Source: Clostridia bacterium (GTDB lineage: Bacteria; Bacillota; Clostridia; Oscillospirales; CAG-272). Taken from it: a stretch of DNA of 35,818 nucleotides. Positions within the stretch are counted from its first letter, which is position 1. Each line of letters starts with the position of its first letter. The notes under the pieces are model-generated. The model was not told the origin of the DNA. It searched no databases and saw only the letters and a list, made by a program, of their open reading frames with translations. Location of the stretch: assembly GCA_017958705.1 (NCBI GenBank), contig JAGDCE010000208.1, forward strand, positions 1 to 35,818, read 5' to 3'. The position numbers were made by a program, and so were the translations under genes. Positions 23,270 through 32,618 of the stretch are shown in pieces.

Positions 23270-24387
23270 TCTATTTCGACAACGCCGCGACGACGTATCC
23301 GAAACCCGGATGCGTCATTTCGGCGGTAAACGCGGCGTCGTCCGGCGCGTACGGCAACCCGGGGCGCGGCGGTCACAGAGCGGCGATGGCCGCGGCGGAG
23401 CTCGTTTACGAGGCGCGCGTCAGGCTCGCTCTGCTTTTTGGCACGCTGCCCGAACGCGTATGCTTCACGGGCGGCTGTACCGCCGCGTTGAATCAGGCGA
23501 TACTGGGGCTTCTGCGTCGCGGCGAGCGGGTTATGACAAGCGATATCGAGCACAATTCCGTCATGCGTCCGCTGTACGCCTCAGGCGCCGAAATAACCAC
23601 TTTTCCGGCGTTTTCGCGAACGGAAGAGATACTCGGGCGGATAAACGACGGGATAAATAACGGCGTGTCGTGCGTTGTCTGCACTTGCGCGTCAAACGTT
23701 TTTCCGCTCGTTCTGCCTTACGGGCAGATCGGCGCACTGTGCCGCGACCGGGGCGTCGTCTTCATCGCGGACGGCGCTCAGGCGGCAGGCGTATACGATA
23801 TAAACGTCGGACGCGACAACATTGACGTGCTGTGCGTACCGTCTCACAAAGGGTTATACGGCGTTACGGGCTGCGGCGCGCTGATCCTGTCAGCTGATTT
23901 CGACGCTGAAAGGCTGAGACCGGTATTGTCCGGCGGCTCGGGCGTTAACTCCGCGGAGCCCTTCATGCCGAAAGAGCCGCCGGAAAGATTCGAGGCAGGG
24001 ACTTTGCCTGTAGTGCCGGTCGCGGCGCTCGCCGCGGGCGCCGGATTCGTGCTCGACACAGGCGTCGGTACCATCAGAGCATGTGAGGAGCGGATCTGCC
24101 GGGCCGTGCTCGACGGGCTTTCCGGCGCTGACGCCGTGCGGTTCTACCGCGCGGCGCCCGGCACCCTGCTCTGTTTCAATATTGAAGGCAAAAGCTGTGA
24201 GGAGACGGCGGATCTGCTCGACGGATACGGTATCTGCGTTCGCGCCGGACTTCACTGCGCGCCGTCCGCGCATAAATATACCGCGCCGGACGGTACCGGC
24301 GCGGTAAGAGTCAGTTTTTCTTATTTCAACACGGAAAATCAGGCTAAGGCGTTCTGTGAAGCCGTCAGGAGGCTCAGCCGACTCTGA
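23266..24387 (+). CDS. Cysteine desulfurase family protein
   Basis: 373 residues from the GTG at 23266, which overlaps the DUF3343 stop; the start is right because the conserved YFDNAATTYPKP follows at once. It is a fold-type I PLP enzyme. PLP-contacting IEHNSVMRP and ADGAQAAG are present, the Schiff-base lysine is Lys195 in VPSHKGLYG, and the catalytic cysteine is Cys331 in RAGLHCAPSAHK. It resembles the NifS/SufS-like group often found next to DUF3343 in anaerobes and sometimes tied to selenium use. No selD, yedF or molybdenum hydroxylase gene is in the window. The 3' end overlaps the convergent tatD gene by 14 bases. Confidence 0.9.
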   Translation: MIYFDNAATTYPKPGCVISAVNAASSGAYGNPGRGGHRAAMAAAELVYEARVRLALLFGTLPERVCFTGGCTAALNQAILGLLRRGERVMTSDIEHNSVMRPLYASGAEITTFPAFSRTEEILGRINDGINNGVSCVVCTCASNVFPLVLPYGQIGALCRDRGVVFIADGAQAAGVYDINVGRDNIDVLCVPSHKGLYGVTGCGALILSADFDAERLRPVLSGGSGVNSAEPFMPKEPPERFEAGTLPVVPVAALAAGAGFVLDTGVGTIRACEERICRAVLDGLSGADAVRFYRAAPGTLLCFNIEGKSCEETADLLDGYGICVRAGLHCAPSAHKYTAPDGTGAVRVSFSYFNTENQAKAFCEAVRRLSRL

Positions 24388-25138
24388 GGAGCCTTTTCGC
24401 GTTTTGTTCAGTTATGCGCTCTATATGCTCCGGATCGGTCCCCCGGACCTCTGCGAGCACTGAGATGATAAAACGGATATTCCCGCTGTCGTTCCTCGTT
24501 CCGCGAAGCGGGGTCGGCGCCATATAAGGCGAATCCGTCTCCACAAGCAGAAGCTCGTCCGGAACGGCGGCCGCCGCCTCTCTGACGGAACGGGCGTTTT
24601 TGAACGTGACCGATCCGGAAAACGAGATATAATGGCCTCTTGAGCAAAGCTGCCGTACCGTCTCGGCGCTTTCTGAGCAGCTGTGTATGATCGCCGTCCC
24701 GTGGAATCCGCGCAGATGCTCGAAAACGTCGCCGTGCGCCTCTCTGTCGTGTATGACCGCGGGCAGTCCGAGTTTTTCCGCCAGCTCAAGCTGTGCGGCA
24801 AAATACGGTATCTGCTTTTCCTTCGGTGAAAAATCGTAGTGATAATCAAGCCCTATCTCGCCGAGCGCTCTGACGTCGGCTCCGCGTATCGCAAGCTCGA
24901 GGCGCGAAAGAGCGTCCGGCATTGACTTATATCTGTAACAATCGGAGGGATGTATGCCCAGTGCGGCGTACATCCCTTTGTATTCATCACAAAGTCTGAG
25001 CGTGGCGTCGAAATTCTCGATCGCCGTGGCGCAGTTCAGGATCCCCGAAACGCCCGACGAAAACAGGCCATCGAGGACTTCTTTTCTGTCGGGATCGAAT
25101 TTTTCATCGTCGTAATGGGCGTGAGTGTCGAATATCAT
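24374..25138 (-). CDS. tatD: TatD-family metal-dependent hydrolase
   Basis: 254 residues. The metal ligands of the TIM-barrel TatD family are visible: DTHAHYDD (His6, His8), the Glu in GEIGLDYHYD, IHDREAH, IIHSCS and the Asp in LLVETDSPYMAP. TatD proteins are 3'-5' exonuclease-like DNases. The gene starts inside the stop of metG (TGATG), the conserved metG-tatD pair of Bacillota. It is the last gene of the operon and overlaps the cysteine-desulfurase gene tail to tail. Confidence 0.93.
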   Translation of the reverse strand: MIFDTHAHYDDEKFDPDRKEVLDGLFSSGVSGILNCATAIENFDATLRLCDEYKGMYAALGIHPSDCYRYKSMPDALSRLELAIRGADVRALGEIGLDYHYDFSPKEKQIPYFAAQLELAEKLGLPAVIHDREAHGDVFEHLRGFHGTAIIHSCSESAETVRQLCSRGHYISFSGSVTFKNARSVREAAAAVPDELLLVETDSPYMAPTPLRGTRNDSGNIRFIISVLAEVRGTDPEHIERITEQNAKRLLRVG

Positions 25139-27066
25139 CAGCTTATTCTCTGCCCGTTCGGCGTTTCGGGATCGAGGAAGATCACCCGTACGGTATCTCC
25201 CTCGGCGCTCGAGGCGAGCACCATTCCCTTCGATTCATAACCCATCATCATCCTCGGTTTGAGGTTGGCTACGACCACGACCTTTTTGCCGATCAGCTTG
25301 TCCGGCGTATAGTACTGGGCTATTCCGGACAGTACCTGTCTCTGCTCGTATCCGAGATCGAGCTTCAGTTTGAGCAATTTTTTGGACTTCGGCACCGGCT
25401 CGCATTCAAGTATTTCCGCCGTGCGCATCTCCACACGAACGAAGTCGTCGAATTCTATCTCTGGCTCGCCTTCGGGCTTCTCCGGTTTCTGATCGGCTTC
25501 GGGCTTTTTGAGTTCTTCCATGATCTTCGCCTCGTCGAGACGTGAGAACAGCGCTTCGCCTTCTGTCACATGGCCGCCGGCGGCAAGTCCGCCGAATATC
25601 TGCGCGCGCTTGATGTCGTCGCCTTTCTCTCCCAAAGCGGAAAGGATCTTTTCCGCCGAATCCGGGATCGCGGGTTTGAGAAGTATCGTGCAGATGCGTA
25701 TCGTCTCGAGCAGATTGTACAGGACGGTCGCGAGTCTTACCCTGCCCTCGTCGGTCTTGGCAAGGATCCACGGCGTCGTCTCGTCGATATATTTATTGGC
25801 GCGGCGCAGCGCGGTGAACACGGCTTCGAGCGCGTCCGACACCATGAATTTATCCATCAGTTCCGTATACTTCGAGGCCGCGGAAACTACGGTGTCCTTA
25901 AGATCCCTGTCCAGTTCGGTCTCCTCGCCGGGCGAGGGGATGACGCCGTCAAAATATTTGACGGTCATCGACTCGGTGCGCTTCACGAGATTGCCGAGTA
26001 TATTGGCGAGATCCGAATTGTAGCGGCTTATAACGTTTTCATACGTTATCGTGCCGTCGGATGAAAACGGCATCTCAGCCAGTGAATAGTACCGGCAGCC
26101 GTCGCGGCCGAAGATCTTTATCAGGTCGTCCGCGTATATGACGTTGCCGCGCGATTTCGACATTTTGTCGACGCCGGACAGAAGCCACGGATGCGCGAAT
26201 ATCTGCTTCGGCAGAGGCAGTCCCGCCGCCATCAGGAATATGGGCCAGTAGATGCTGTGGAAACGGAGGATATCCTTTCCGATGAAGTGCACGTCAGCCG
26301 GCCAGTATTTTTTGAAATTCTCCGGCTGCTCAACGTTTTCCGGATCATAACCGAGCGCGGTTATGTAGTTTATAAGCGCATCCATCCAGACGTAGAGCAC
26401 GTGTTTGCTGTCGTTTTTAACGGGTATGCCCCATTTGAACGAGCTCCTCGTGACGCACAGATCCTGAAGTCCCGGCTTGATGAAGTTGTTTATCATCTCT
26501 TTTTTGCGGGATTCCGGGATTATGAACTCGGGGTTTTCGTCGTAATACTTAAGAAGCGCGTCGGCATATTTGCTCATTTTAAAGAAGTATGCCTCTTCCT
26601 TCGCACGTATGACGGGGCGTCCGCATTCGGGGCATTTGCCGTCCACGACCTGCGTATCGGTGAAGAACGATTCGTCCGGTACGCAGTACCAGCCCTCGTA
26701 CTCGCTCTTGTAGATATCGCCTTGCTTTAAAAATTTATCAAACAGATTTGCGGCGGCCTTCTCGTGGTGAGCGTCCGTCGTTTTTATGAACACGTCGTAC
26801 TGCGCGCCGACCTCGTCCCAGATCTGTCTGATCTGCGCGGACACGGAATCGGCGTATTCCTTCGGTGTCATTTTGGCCTCTGCGGCGTATTCTTCTATCT
26901 TTTGACCGTGCTCGTCGGTACCGGTACTTAAAAGCACGTCATATCCGCAGAGCTGCTTGTATCTTTTATAGCAGTCCGCGAGGATTATATCGTAAGTATT
27001 CCCTATGTGCGGTTTTCTCGACGCGTACGGGATGGCTGTCGTCAGATAACATTTCGGTTTATTCAT
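25138..27066 (-). CDS. metG: Methionyl-tRNA synthetase
   Basis: 642 residues from the ATG at 27066, nine bases from AAAGGA. It is a class I synthetase. The HIGH motif is PHIGN (His20) and the KMSKS loop is DKMSKSRGN near residue 300. The single CPECG cysteine pair marks the short zinc knuckle. The C-terminal 110 residues are the EMAP/Trbp-like tRNA-binding domain (VEMRTAEILECEPVPKSKKL to the end), joined by a Glu/Lys/Pro linker. No T-box leader is seen: the gene follows a membrane-protein gene by one base and is read from the operon. Confidence 0.96.
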   Translation of the reverse strand: MNKPKCYLTTAIPYASRKPHIGNTYDIILADCYKRYKQLCGYDVLLSTGTDEHGQKIEEYAAEAKMTPKEYADSVSAQIRQIWDEVGAQYDVFIKTTDAHHEKAAANLFDKFLKQGDIYKSEYEGWYCVPDESFFTDTQVVDGKCPECGRPVIRAKEEAYFFKMSKYADALLKYYDENPEFIIPESRKKEMINNFIKPGLQDLCVTRSSFKWGIPVKNDSKHVLYVWMDALINYITALGYDPENVEQPENFKKYWPADVHFIGKDILRFHSIYWPIFLMAAGLPLPKQIFAHPWLLSGVDKMSKSRGNVIYADDLIKIFGRDGCRYYSLAEMPFSSDGTITYENVISRYNSDLANILGNLVKRTESMTVKYFDGVIPSPGEETELDRDLKDTVVSAASKYTELMDKFMVSDALEAVFTALRRANKYIDETTPWILAKTDEGRVRLATVLYNLLETIRICTILLKPAIPDSAEKILSALGEKGDDIKRAQIFGGLAAGGHVTEGEALFSRLDEAKIMEELKKPEADQKPEKPEGEPEIEFDDFVRVEMRTAEILECEPVPKSKKLLKLKLDLGYEQRQVLSGIAQYYTPDKLIGKKVVVVANLKPRMMMGYESKGMVLASSAEGDTVRVIFLDPETPNGQRIS

Positions 27067-27067
27067 C

Positions 27068-27928
27068 TTATACATTCCTTTCGGTATTGGCAATCATATA
27101 CAGATATTCGCCCGCTTTTGCGGCGCTGAGCGTCATATAAGGAAGCGCGTATGCGAAGAACAGCACGCCGAAGCTCAAGACCGACAAAAGCAGAAGCGGT
27201 ATGAACGAGAACAGCAGTCCGCAGCAGCGGAACACGCCGGGAAGCGCCGCGGAGGCGCTTTTTTTGTAAGCCGTGACCGCCGGGACGTCGTCCTCGTGTT
27301 CAAACACATACGGCAGCGGCAGAAGCAGCGCGAAAAACATTATGCACATAAACGCGCACGCGCATATCGCGACAAGCCTTACAAGAAACACCGCAAACGC
27401 CGGGATCCCGATCCCGCCGACTCCGCGGCATATGAATACGCACGGTACGATCACAACGCAGAGCTGTAAGGCGAGGATCAGGAATATCACCAGGTATTTT
27501 GAAAAATTCCCGCCGGACATTGGCATGAATACGTTGGAAAACGACGAGTATGACACGACTCCGGGGCGGCTGTCGGGTTCTTCCTTCATCCTCGAGCACA
27601 TCACGTAAACTCCCGAAAAGAACATGAAGAACAGGAAGGCCGTGACGGTGTAAATGACCACGTTGAGCGTAGAGGTAAGAAGCGCTGCGGCGCGTTCATT
27701 AAGCACGGCGGCAAGCGCGTCGCCGAGCAGATCGGGCACGTAAAACGATAAGTAAAGCAGCCCGCCGGAAAACATTCCGCAGATAAGCGGCGCGATCACC
27801 GCGTTGTGGTAGTTGTCACCGGCAAACAGCGTTCTTCTCGCCGAGCTTTTAAAATATCTGTTCAGTTTTTTAATTCTGTTTTTCTGCGGTCCGGATGACA
27901 CGCCGGTGTATGTGATATCATTGGTCAT
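27068..27928 (-). CDS. Multi-pass membrane protein of unknown function
   Basis: 286 residues from the ATG at 27928, with GGAG five bases upstream; a start at 27949 is also possible. A cytosolic N-terminus with RIKKLNRYFKSSARRTLF is followed by about five or six hydrophobic helices, among them LICGMFSGGLLYLSFYV, TAFLFFMFFSGVYVMC, YLVIFLILALQLCVVIV and a last pair near the C-terminus. The family is not recognised; length and organisation recall small membrane proteins of unknown role that accompany metG in Clostridia. It lies 49 bases after nagA and one base before metG. There is no signal peptide and no catalytic motif. Confidence 0.75.
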   Translation of the reverse strand: MTNDITYTGVSSGPQKNRIKKLNRYFKSSARRTLFAGDNYHNAVIAPLICGMFSGGLLYLSFYVPDLLGDALAAVLNERAAALLTSTLNVVIYTVTAFLFFMFFSGVYVMCSRMKEEPDSRPGVVSYSSFSNVFMPMSGGNFSKYLVIFLILALQLCVVIVPCVFICRGVGGIGIPAFAVFLVRLVAICACAFMCIMFFALLLPLPYVFEHEDDVPAVTAYKKSASAALPGVFRCCGLLFSFIPLLLLSVLSFGVLFFAYALPYMTLSAAKAGEYLYMIANTERNV

Positions 27929-27977
27929 AATAACTCCGTTTTTTCTCATTATCGACGGCGGACCGGAAAAATATTCC

Positions 27978-29090
27978 TCACACCGTCACACCGCGGCATA
28001 CGGTCATAAGGACGTCATTCCCGTCCGTCAGCAGCAGATCGGCGCGCTTGCCGACCGTGACAGAACCGCATTCGCCGTATATGCCTACCTGCTTCGCCGG
28101 GTTAGCCGTCGCCGTCACCGCGAGTTTTTCAAGCGGTTCCCCCGTCGCTTTCATAAGGTTTTTCAGCCCGTCGAAGACGTTGCTGGTCGAGCCGGCGATG
28201 ACGCCTTCGTCGTTTACCGCTCTGCCGTCCTTAACGTTTACCGCCATGCCGGAGAGCATGTATCTTCCGTCAGGCATATCGGCGGCGGAGATCGAATCCG
28301 ATACGATAACGAATCTGTCGGCGCCTATTGCTCTGTAAGAAAGATCGAGCACTGCACCGTCGACGTGGAACAGATCGCAGATAAATTCCGCGTAAGCGCG
28401 GCCGGAAAGCGCCGCTCCGACCGTTCCGGGTTCTCTGTGGCGCAGCTCGCGCATCGCGTTGAACGTGTGCGTGAACGAATCGCATCCGATATCGAGCGCG
28501 TGCATCGCCTCGGCGTATTTGCAGTCGCTGTGTCCGATCCCGACGGTCGCGCCGTTGTTCTTCAGAACTTTGATGAACATATCCGCGCCTTCGAGCTCCG
28601 GCGCCATCGTGAAATGGGCGTGAAGCGGTTTGATCGTCTGAACGAGCCTGTACGCCTCGTCGGCGTAAAGGAATCTCAGCTGCGAAACGTTATGGCAGCC
28701 GGGGCGCTTCGGAGACACGTAAGGCCCTTCTACGTGGATACCGTCGATATTGATCGGGCTTTTCGTGTTTTTGATGTTTTCTATCGCTTTATAAATATCT
28801 GGCAGCGGCGCCGTCATGACGCACGGAAAAACGGTCGTTATACCGTGACGGAGATAGTGAATCAGACACTTTGCGATCTGCTCCGGCTCCGCCGACATGA
28901 AATCGTATCCGCCGCGGCCGTGACTGTGTACGTCGATCAGACCGGGAAGCAGATACGCGCCGCCGGCGTCCGTATCGCCCGCGCATTCGCCGCGGATGAC
29001 CTCGGTAATGACGCCGTCCTCATAAGTTACGCCGCCGTCAAAGAACGTTTTGTTTTCTGTATCGTATACTTTTGCGTTGTATATCCTCAT
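27978..29090 (-). CDS. nagA: N-acetylglucosamine-6-phosphate deacetylase
   Basis: 370 residues, the usual length. It is an amidohydrolase barrel. The metal-site DVHSHG (His55, His57) follows the beta-domain. HVEGPYVSPKRPGCHN is the NagA signature with the catalytic Glu. VGIGHSDC and FTHTFNAM supply metal or substrate residues, and the catalytic Asp lies in VIVSDSIS. It removes the acetyl group of GlcNAc-6-P to give GlcN-6-P and acetate. Its start overlaps the rsmI stop by four bases. It could work with the SIS-domain protein and the NahK-like kinase of the other operon in amino-sugar use. Confidence 0.93.
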   Translation of the reverse strand: MRIYNAKVYDTENKTFFDGGVTYEDGVITEVIRGECAGDTDAGGAYLLPGLIDVHSHGRGGYDFMSAEPEQIAKCLIHYLRHGITTVFPCVMTAPLPDIYKAIENIKNTKSPINIDGIHVEGPYVSPKRPGCHNVSQLRFLYADEAYRLVQTIKPLHAHFTMAPELEGADMFIKVLKNNGATVGIGHSDCKYAEAMHALDIGCDSFTHTFNAMRELRHREPGTVGAALSGRAYAEFICDLFHVDGAVLDLSYRAIGADRFVIVSDSISAADMPDGRYMLSGMAVNVKDGRAVNDEGVIAGSTSNVFDGLKNLMKATGEPLEKLAVTATANPAKQVGIYGECGSVTVGKRADLLLTDGNDVLMTVCRGVTV

Positions 29091-29968
29091 TTGTTGACCT
29101 CCGCGTATACCTCGGATTTGGGGATCCCGCGGTCGCGGGCGGCGGCTTTGATCGCGTCCATTTTCGTCATGCCGCCTTCTATGTATTTCTGCACGTGTTC
29201 GGCAATGCTCATGCCGTTTTCCTCGGGCGCTTTTTCCTCCGCGCCTTCGATGACGAGGACGAATTCGCCGCGCGGTTTGACTTCTTCGTAATATGAAAGC
29301 GCTTCCGAGAGCGTCATGACTCTGACTTCTTCGTTTATCTTCGTAAGCTCGCGGCAGAACGCGACGCGTCTGTCGCCGAAAGCCTCGTAAATATCCTTAA
29401 GCGTTACGGTCAGTTTGTGCGGCGCCTCATAGATTATCAGCGTCCGGGTCTCGTCCGAAAGCTGCTTCAGCCGCTCTTTTCTCTGCCCTCTCGCGGTCGT
29501 CAAAAATCCTTCGAACACGAAATGACGGGTGGGAAGCCCGGAAAGCGTGAGCGCCGTTATCGCCGCACACGGTCCGGGGAGGCTTATAACCTTGACTCCG
29601 GTTTGCCGGCAAAGCACGACAAGGTCCTCTCCGGGATCGCTTATCGCAGGCGTTCCCGCGTCGGTCACGAGCGCGCACGATTCGCCGTTTTTCAGTCTTG
29701 AAACGATATATTCCCCGCGCTCCCGCTTGTTATGCTAGAAATAGCTGACGAGCGGCTTTTTGATCCCGTATCTGCCGAGCAGCTTCGGGGTGTTGCGCGT
29801 GTCCTCGGCCGCTATGAAATCGACCTCAGACAGGATCTTTACCGCCCTGTACGTCATATCCGCGAGATTGCCGATCGGAGTGGCGACGAGATAAAGCGCG
29901 CCGGACTCCACTTTGTTATGTTCGGTCTGATCCGTTTTTTCCCATTCGTTCGTTTTGAAACTGCTCAT
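29087..29968 (-). pseudogene. rsmI: rsmI interrupted by an in-frame TAG codon
   Basis: The 294-codon frame encodes the 16S rRNA (cytidine-1402-2'-O)-methyltransferase RsmI from start to end, but codon 78 is TAG (29735-29737). Upstream is LYLVATPIGNLADMTYRAV and AAEDTRNTPKLL, ending KPLVSYF. Downstream, in the same frame, it continues HNKRERGEY, then LVTDAGTPAISDPG, SLPGPCAAITAL and SGLPTRHFVFEGFL. In homologues the interrupted place is normally Glu (SYFEHNKRERG or similar), so a single GAG-to-TAG change explains it. Nothing else is broken and both ends overlap their neighbours (uvrB and nagA) normally. Two explanations are a true nonsense mutation or a sequencing/assembly error. TAG is used as an ordinary stop by two other genes here. 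Confidence 0.85.
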
Positions 29969-31941
29969 TTGCTCAGATTTCTTATCCTGTCACGGTACGC
30001 GGCCGCTTCCTCGAAGCGAAGCTCCTTCGCCGCCTGACGCATTTTCGCGGTCAGCTCGTCTATCAGCCTGCCGCGGTCGCCGTCGGAAAGCTTCTTTTCG
30101 CCGTGATCCGTTCTCTTCTTTCTGTTTTTCGTATCGTCGCGTTCCGCTATCTCGATAACGTCGCGCACGGCTTTGACTACAGTATGCGGCGTGATGCCGT
30201 GTTCTTCGTTGTATTTCTTCTGTATCGTGCGTCTTCTGTCCGTCTCGTCGATCGCACGTCTCATCGAGCCGGTGATCGTATCCGCGTACATTATGACCTT
30301 GCCGTTCTCGTGTCTTGCGGCGCGTCCTATCGTCTGTATCAGCGATACCTCGGAACGCAGCAGACCTTCTTTATCGGCGTCGAGTATCGCGACGAGCGAG
30401 ACCTCGGGGAGGTCGAGTCCTTCGCGCAGCAGGTTTATGCCGACGAGCACGTCGTAAACGCCGAGGCGCAGATCACGCAATATCTCGGTCCGCTGCATCG
30501 TCTCCACCTCGTGGTGGATGTACTGGACCTTTATACCGTGGCTTTGTATATATTCGGTCAGGTCTTCCGCCATTTTCGTCGTCAGCGTCGTCACGAGAAC
30601 GCGCTCACCTCGCTCGGTCCTCTGCCTGATCTCGCCGAGCAGATCGTCGACCTGCCCTTCCACCGGCCTTATCTCTATCTCCGGATCCGTAAGTCCCGTA
30701 GGTCTGATAAGCTGTTCTGATATAGACGCCGAGTGCTGTCTTTCGTATTCGCCGGGCGTCGCCGAGACGAATATCGCCTGATTTATCTTCTGCTCGAATT
30801 CCTCGAATACGAGGGGTCTGTTGTCGAATGCGGACGGCAGACGGAAGCCGTAATCGACGAGGTTCTGCTTCCTCGCTCTGTCTCCGGCGCTCATGCCGCG
30901 CACCTGCGGCAGCGTCGCGTGCGATTCGTCGACGAAAAGCAGATAATCTTTCGGGAAATAGTCGAGCAGGCAGTAAGGCGTCGAGCCCGGCGCCCTGCCG
31001 GCGAACACGCGCGAATAGTTCTCCACGCCGGAACAGTAACCGACTTCTGAGATCATCTCGAGATCGTATTCCGTACGCGTGCGTATGCGCTGCGCCTCGA
31101 GCAGTTTGCCCTGCGCTTCGAAGAACTCGACTCTCTCCTCCATCTCGTCCCTGATCTGGTCGAGAGCCCGGAGCCTTTTGTCGTCCGATATGGCGTAGTG
31201 CGACGCGGGATAGATAGCAGCGTAAGACAGGCGGCGGAGCACCGCGCCGGTAAGCGCGTTGATCTCCGATATCCTGTCTATCTCGTCGCCGAAAAATTCC
31301 ACGCGAAGCGCGTTTTCACCTTCGCTTGCCGGAAACACTTCGACTGTGTCGCCTCTGACACGGAATTTATCGCGCACGAAATTTATATCGTTCCGCTCGT
31401 AGTTGATCGAAACAAGTCTTCTCAGAAATTCGTTTCTGTCGATCTGCAGTCCGGGGCGGATCGCGACCATAAGATCGCAGTACTCCTCAGGATCGCCGAG
31501 CGAATATATGCACGACACTGATGAGACGATTATGACGTCCCTGCGTTCAAACAGAGACGACGTCGCGCTGTGGCGCAGCTTGTCTATCTCGTCGTTTATA
31601 AGTGAATCCTTTTCGATATAAAGGTCTTTGCCCGGTATATAAGCCTCGGGCTGGAAATAGTCGTAATATGACACGAAATAGCCGACGGCGTTTTCCGGGA
31701 AAAACTCCCGGAATTCAAGGCACAGCTGCGCCGCGAGCGTCTTGTTGTGCGCCAGAACGAGCGTCGGGCGGTTGAGATTTGCTATAACGTTCGCCATCGT
31801 GAACGTTTTGCCCGATCCCGTTACGCCGAGAAGCGTCTGCATCCGGTCGCCTTTGAGAACGCCCTCCGTCAGTTCCGCTATCGCCGCCGGCTGATCTCCG
31901 GTCGGCTTGTAGTCCGATACGAGTTTGAATTTATCTTTCAT
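29965..31941 (-). CDS. uvrB: Excinuclease ABC subunit B
   Basis: 658 residues from the ATG at 31941, which shares a base with the radC stop (TGATG); a GTG one codon earlier is also possible. The P-loop is GVTGSGKT (residues 39-46). The beta-hairpin used to insert between DNA strands is YYDYFQPEAYIP. Walker B is LFVDESHATLPQ, and motifs V/VI contain GINLLREGLDLPE and QTIGRAARHENG. The C-terminal UVR domain (ELTAKMRQAAKELRFEEAAA) contacts UvrC. No uvrA or uvrC gene lies nearby in this window. Confidence 0.97.
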   Translation of the reverse strand: MKDKFKLVSDYKPTGDQPAAIAELTEGVLKGDRMQTLLGVTGSGKTFTMANVIANLNRPTLVLAHNKTLAAQLCLEFREFFPENAVGYFVSYYDYFQPEAYIPGKDLYIEKDSLINDEIDKLRHSATSSLFERRDVIIVSSVSCIYSLGDPEEYCDLMVAIRPGLQIDRNEFLRRLVSINYERNDINFVRDKFRVRGDTVEVFPASEGENALRVEFFGDEIDRISEINALTGAVLRRLSYAAIYPASHYAISDDKRLRALDQIRDEMEERVEFFEAQGKLLEAQRIRTRTEYDLEMISEVGYCSGVENYSRVFAGRAPGSTPYCLLDYFPKDYLLFVDESHATLPQVRGMSAGDRARKQNLVDYGFRLPSAFDNRPLVFEEFEQKINQAIFVSATPGEYERQHSASISEQLIRPTGLTDPEIEIRPVEGQVDDLLGEIRQRTERGERVLVTTLTTKMAEDLTEYIQSHGIKVQYIHHEVETMQRTEILRDLRLGVYDVLVGINLLREGLDLPEVSLVAILDADKEGLLRSEVSLIQTIGRAARHENGKVIMYADTITGSMRRAIDETDRRRTIQKKYNEEHGITPHTVVKAVRDVIEIAERDDTKNRKKRTDHGEKKLSDGDRGRLIDELTAKMRQAAKELRFEEAAAYRDRIRNLSK

Positions 31942-32600
31942 CACAGTTTGTTCAGTATCGTACAGTATTTGTTGTCCGCGATTATGAAATGGTCGATGAA
32001 TTCTATCTCAAGTGTGATCATCGCGTTTTTGAATTCTCTCGTCACGATTATATCGTCCGGCGACGGTACGGCTATGCCCGACGGGTGGTTGTGCGCGAGC
32101 ACGATCGCCGCGGCGCGCCGTTTGAGCGCGAGCTCCGCCATCATGCGGATGCTCACCGCCGCGGAGCTGACCGAGCCCTCGTGAAGTTTCTCACAGCTTA
32201 TAAGGCTTCTGCCGTTGTCGAGCATAAGCATCAGAACGCGTTCCGACGTGACGCCGACGAACTGCTTTACGAGGAATTCCCCGATATCGGTAAGCGTCGG
32301 CAGCACGAGGCGGCCGCTCAGCTTGCTGCGCTGATAATACCTCGCCGCGTCCGGCAGCGTTTTCAGAAACGTCGCCGTGTGGTCCGAAACGCCATCGACC
32401 TCGATCAACTCGGCGTAATCGGCGTCGAGCACGCCGGCAAACGATCCGAACCTGTCGAGCAGACGGTGCGCCAGCGGATTAGTGTCCTGTCTCGGCAGCG
32501 CGTAAAACAGCATCAGTTCGAGCGCGTTTATCTCGTTGAAGGTGTCGAGACCGTATTCAAGAAATCTGCTTTTGAGTCTCTGTCTGTGACCTTCCGCCAT
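31941..32600 (-). CDS. radC: RadC/JAB-domain protein
   Basis: 219 residues from the ATG at 32600, about nine bases from AAGGA; a GTG nine bases upstream is directly next to that site. The N-terminal half carries the helix-hairpin-helix-like region (FNEINALELMLFYALPRQDT and LIEVDGVSDHTATFL). The C-terminal half is the JAMM/MPN domain with HNHPSGIAVPSPDD, the H-x-H-x7-S-x2-D zinc motif. A role in DNA repair is by name only and has been disputed. It lies 18 bases after ricT and overlaps uvrB. Confidence 0.92.
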   Translation of the reverse strand: MAEGHRQRLKSRFLEYGLDTFNEINALELMLFYALPRQDTNPLAHRLLDRFGSFAGVLDADYAELIEVDGVSDHTATFLKTLPDAARYYQRSKLSGRLVLPTLTDIGEFLVKQFVGVTSERVLMLMLDNGRSLISCEKLHEGSVSSAAVSIRMMAELALKRRAAAIVLAHNHPSGIAVPSPDDIIVTREFKNAMITLEIEFIDHFIIADNKYCTILNKL

Positions 32601-32618
32601 TTCAGACACTTCCTTTCG

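Noticed and set aside
27068..27977. T-box or other riboswitch upstream of metG
   Set aside because: metG starts one base after a coding region, so no leader exists. The 49-base gap before the membrane-protein gene is too short.
29735..29737. Genome-wide reassignment of TAG to an amino acid
   Set aside because: TAG ends the methyltransferase gene at 3088 and yqfD at 20382 at the expected lengths, so it works as a stop here. Local read-through is not excluded.
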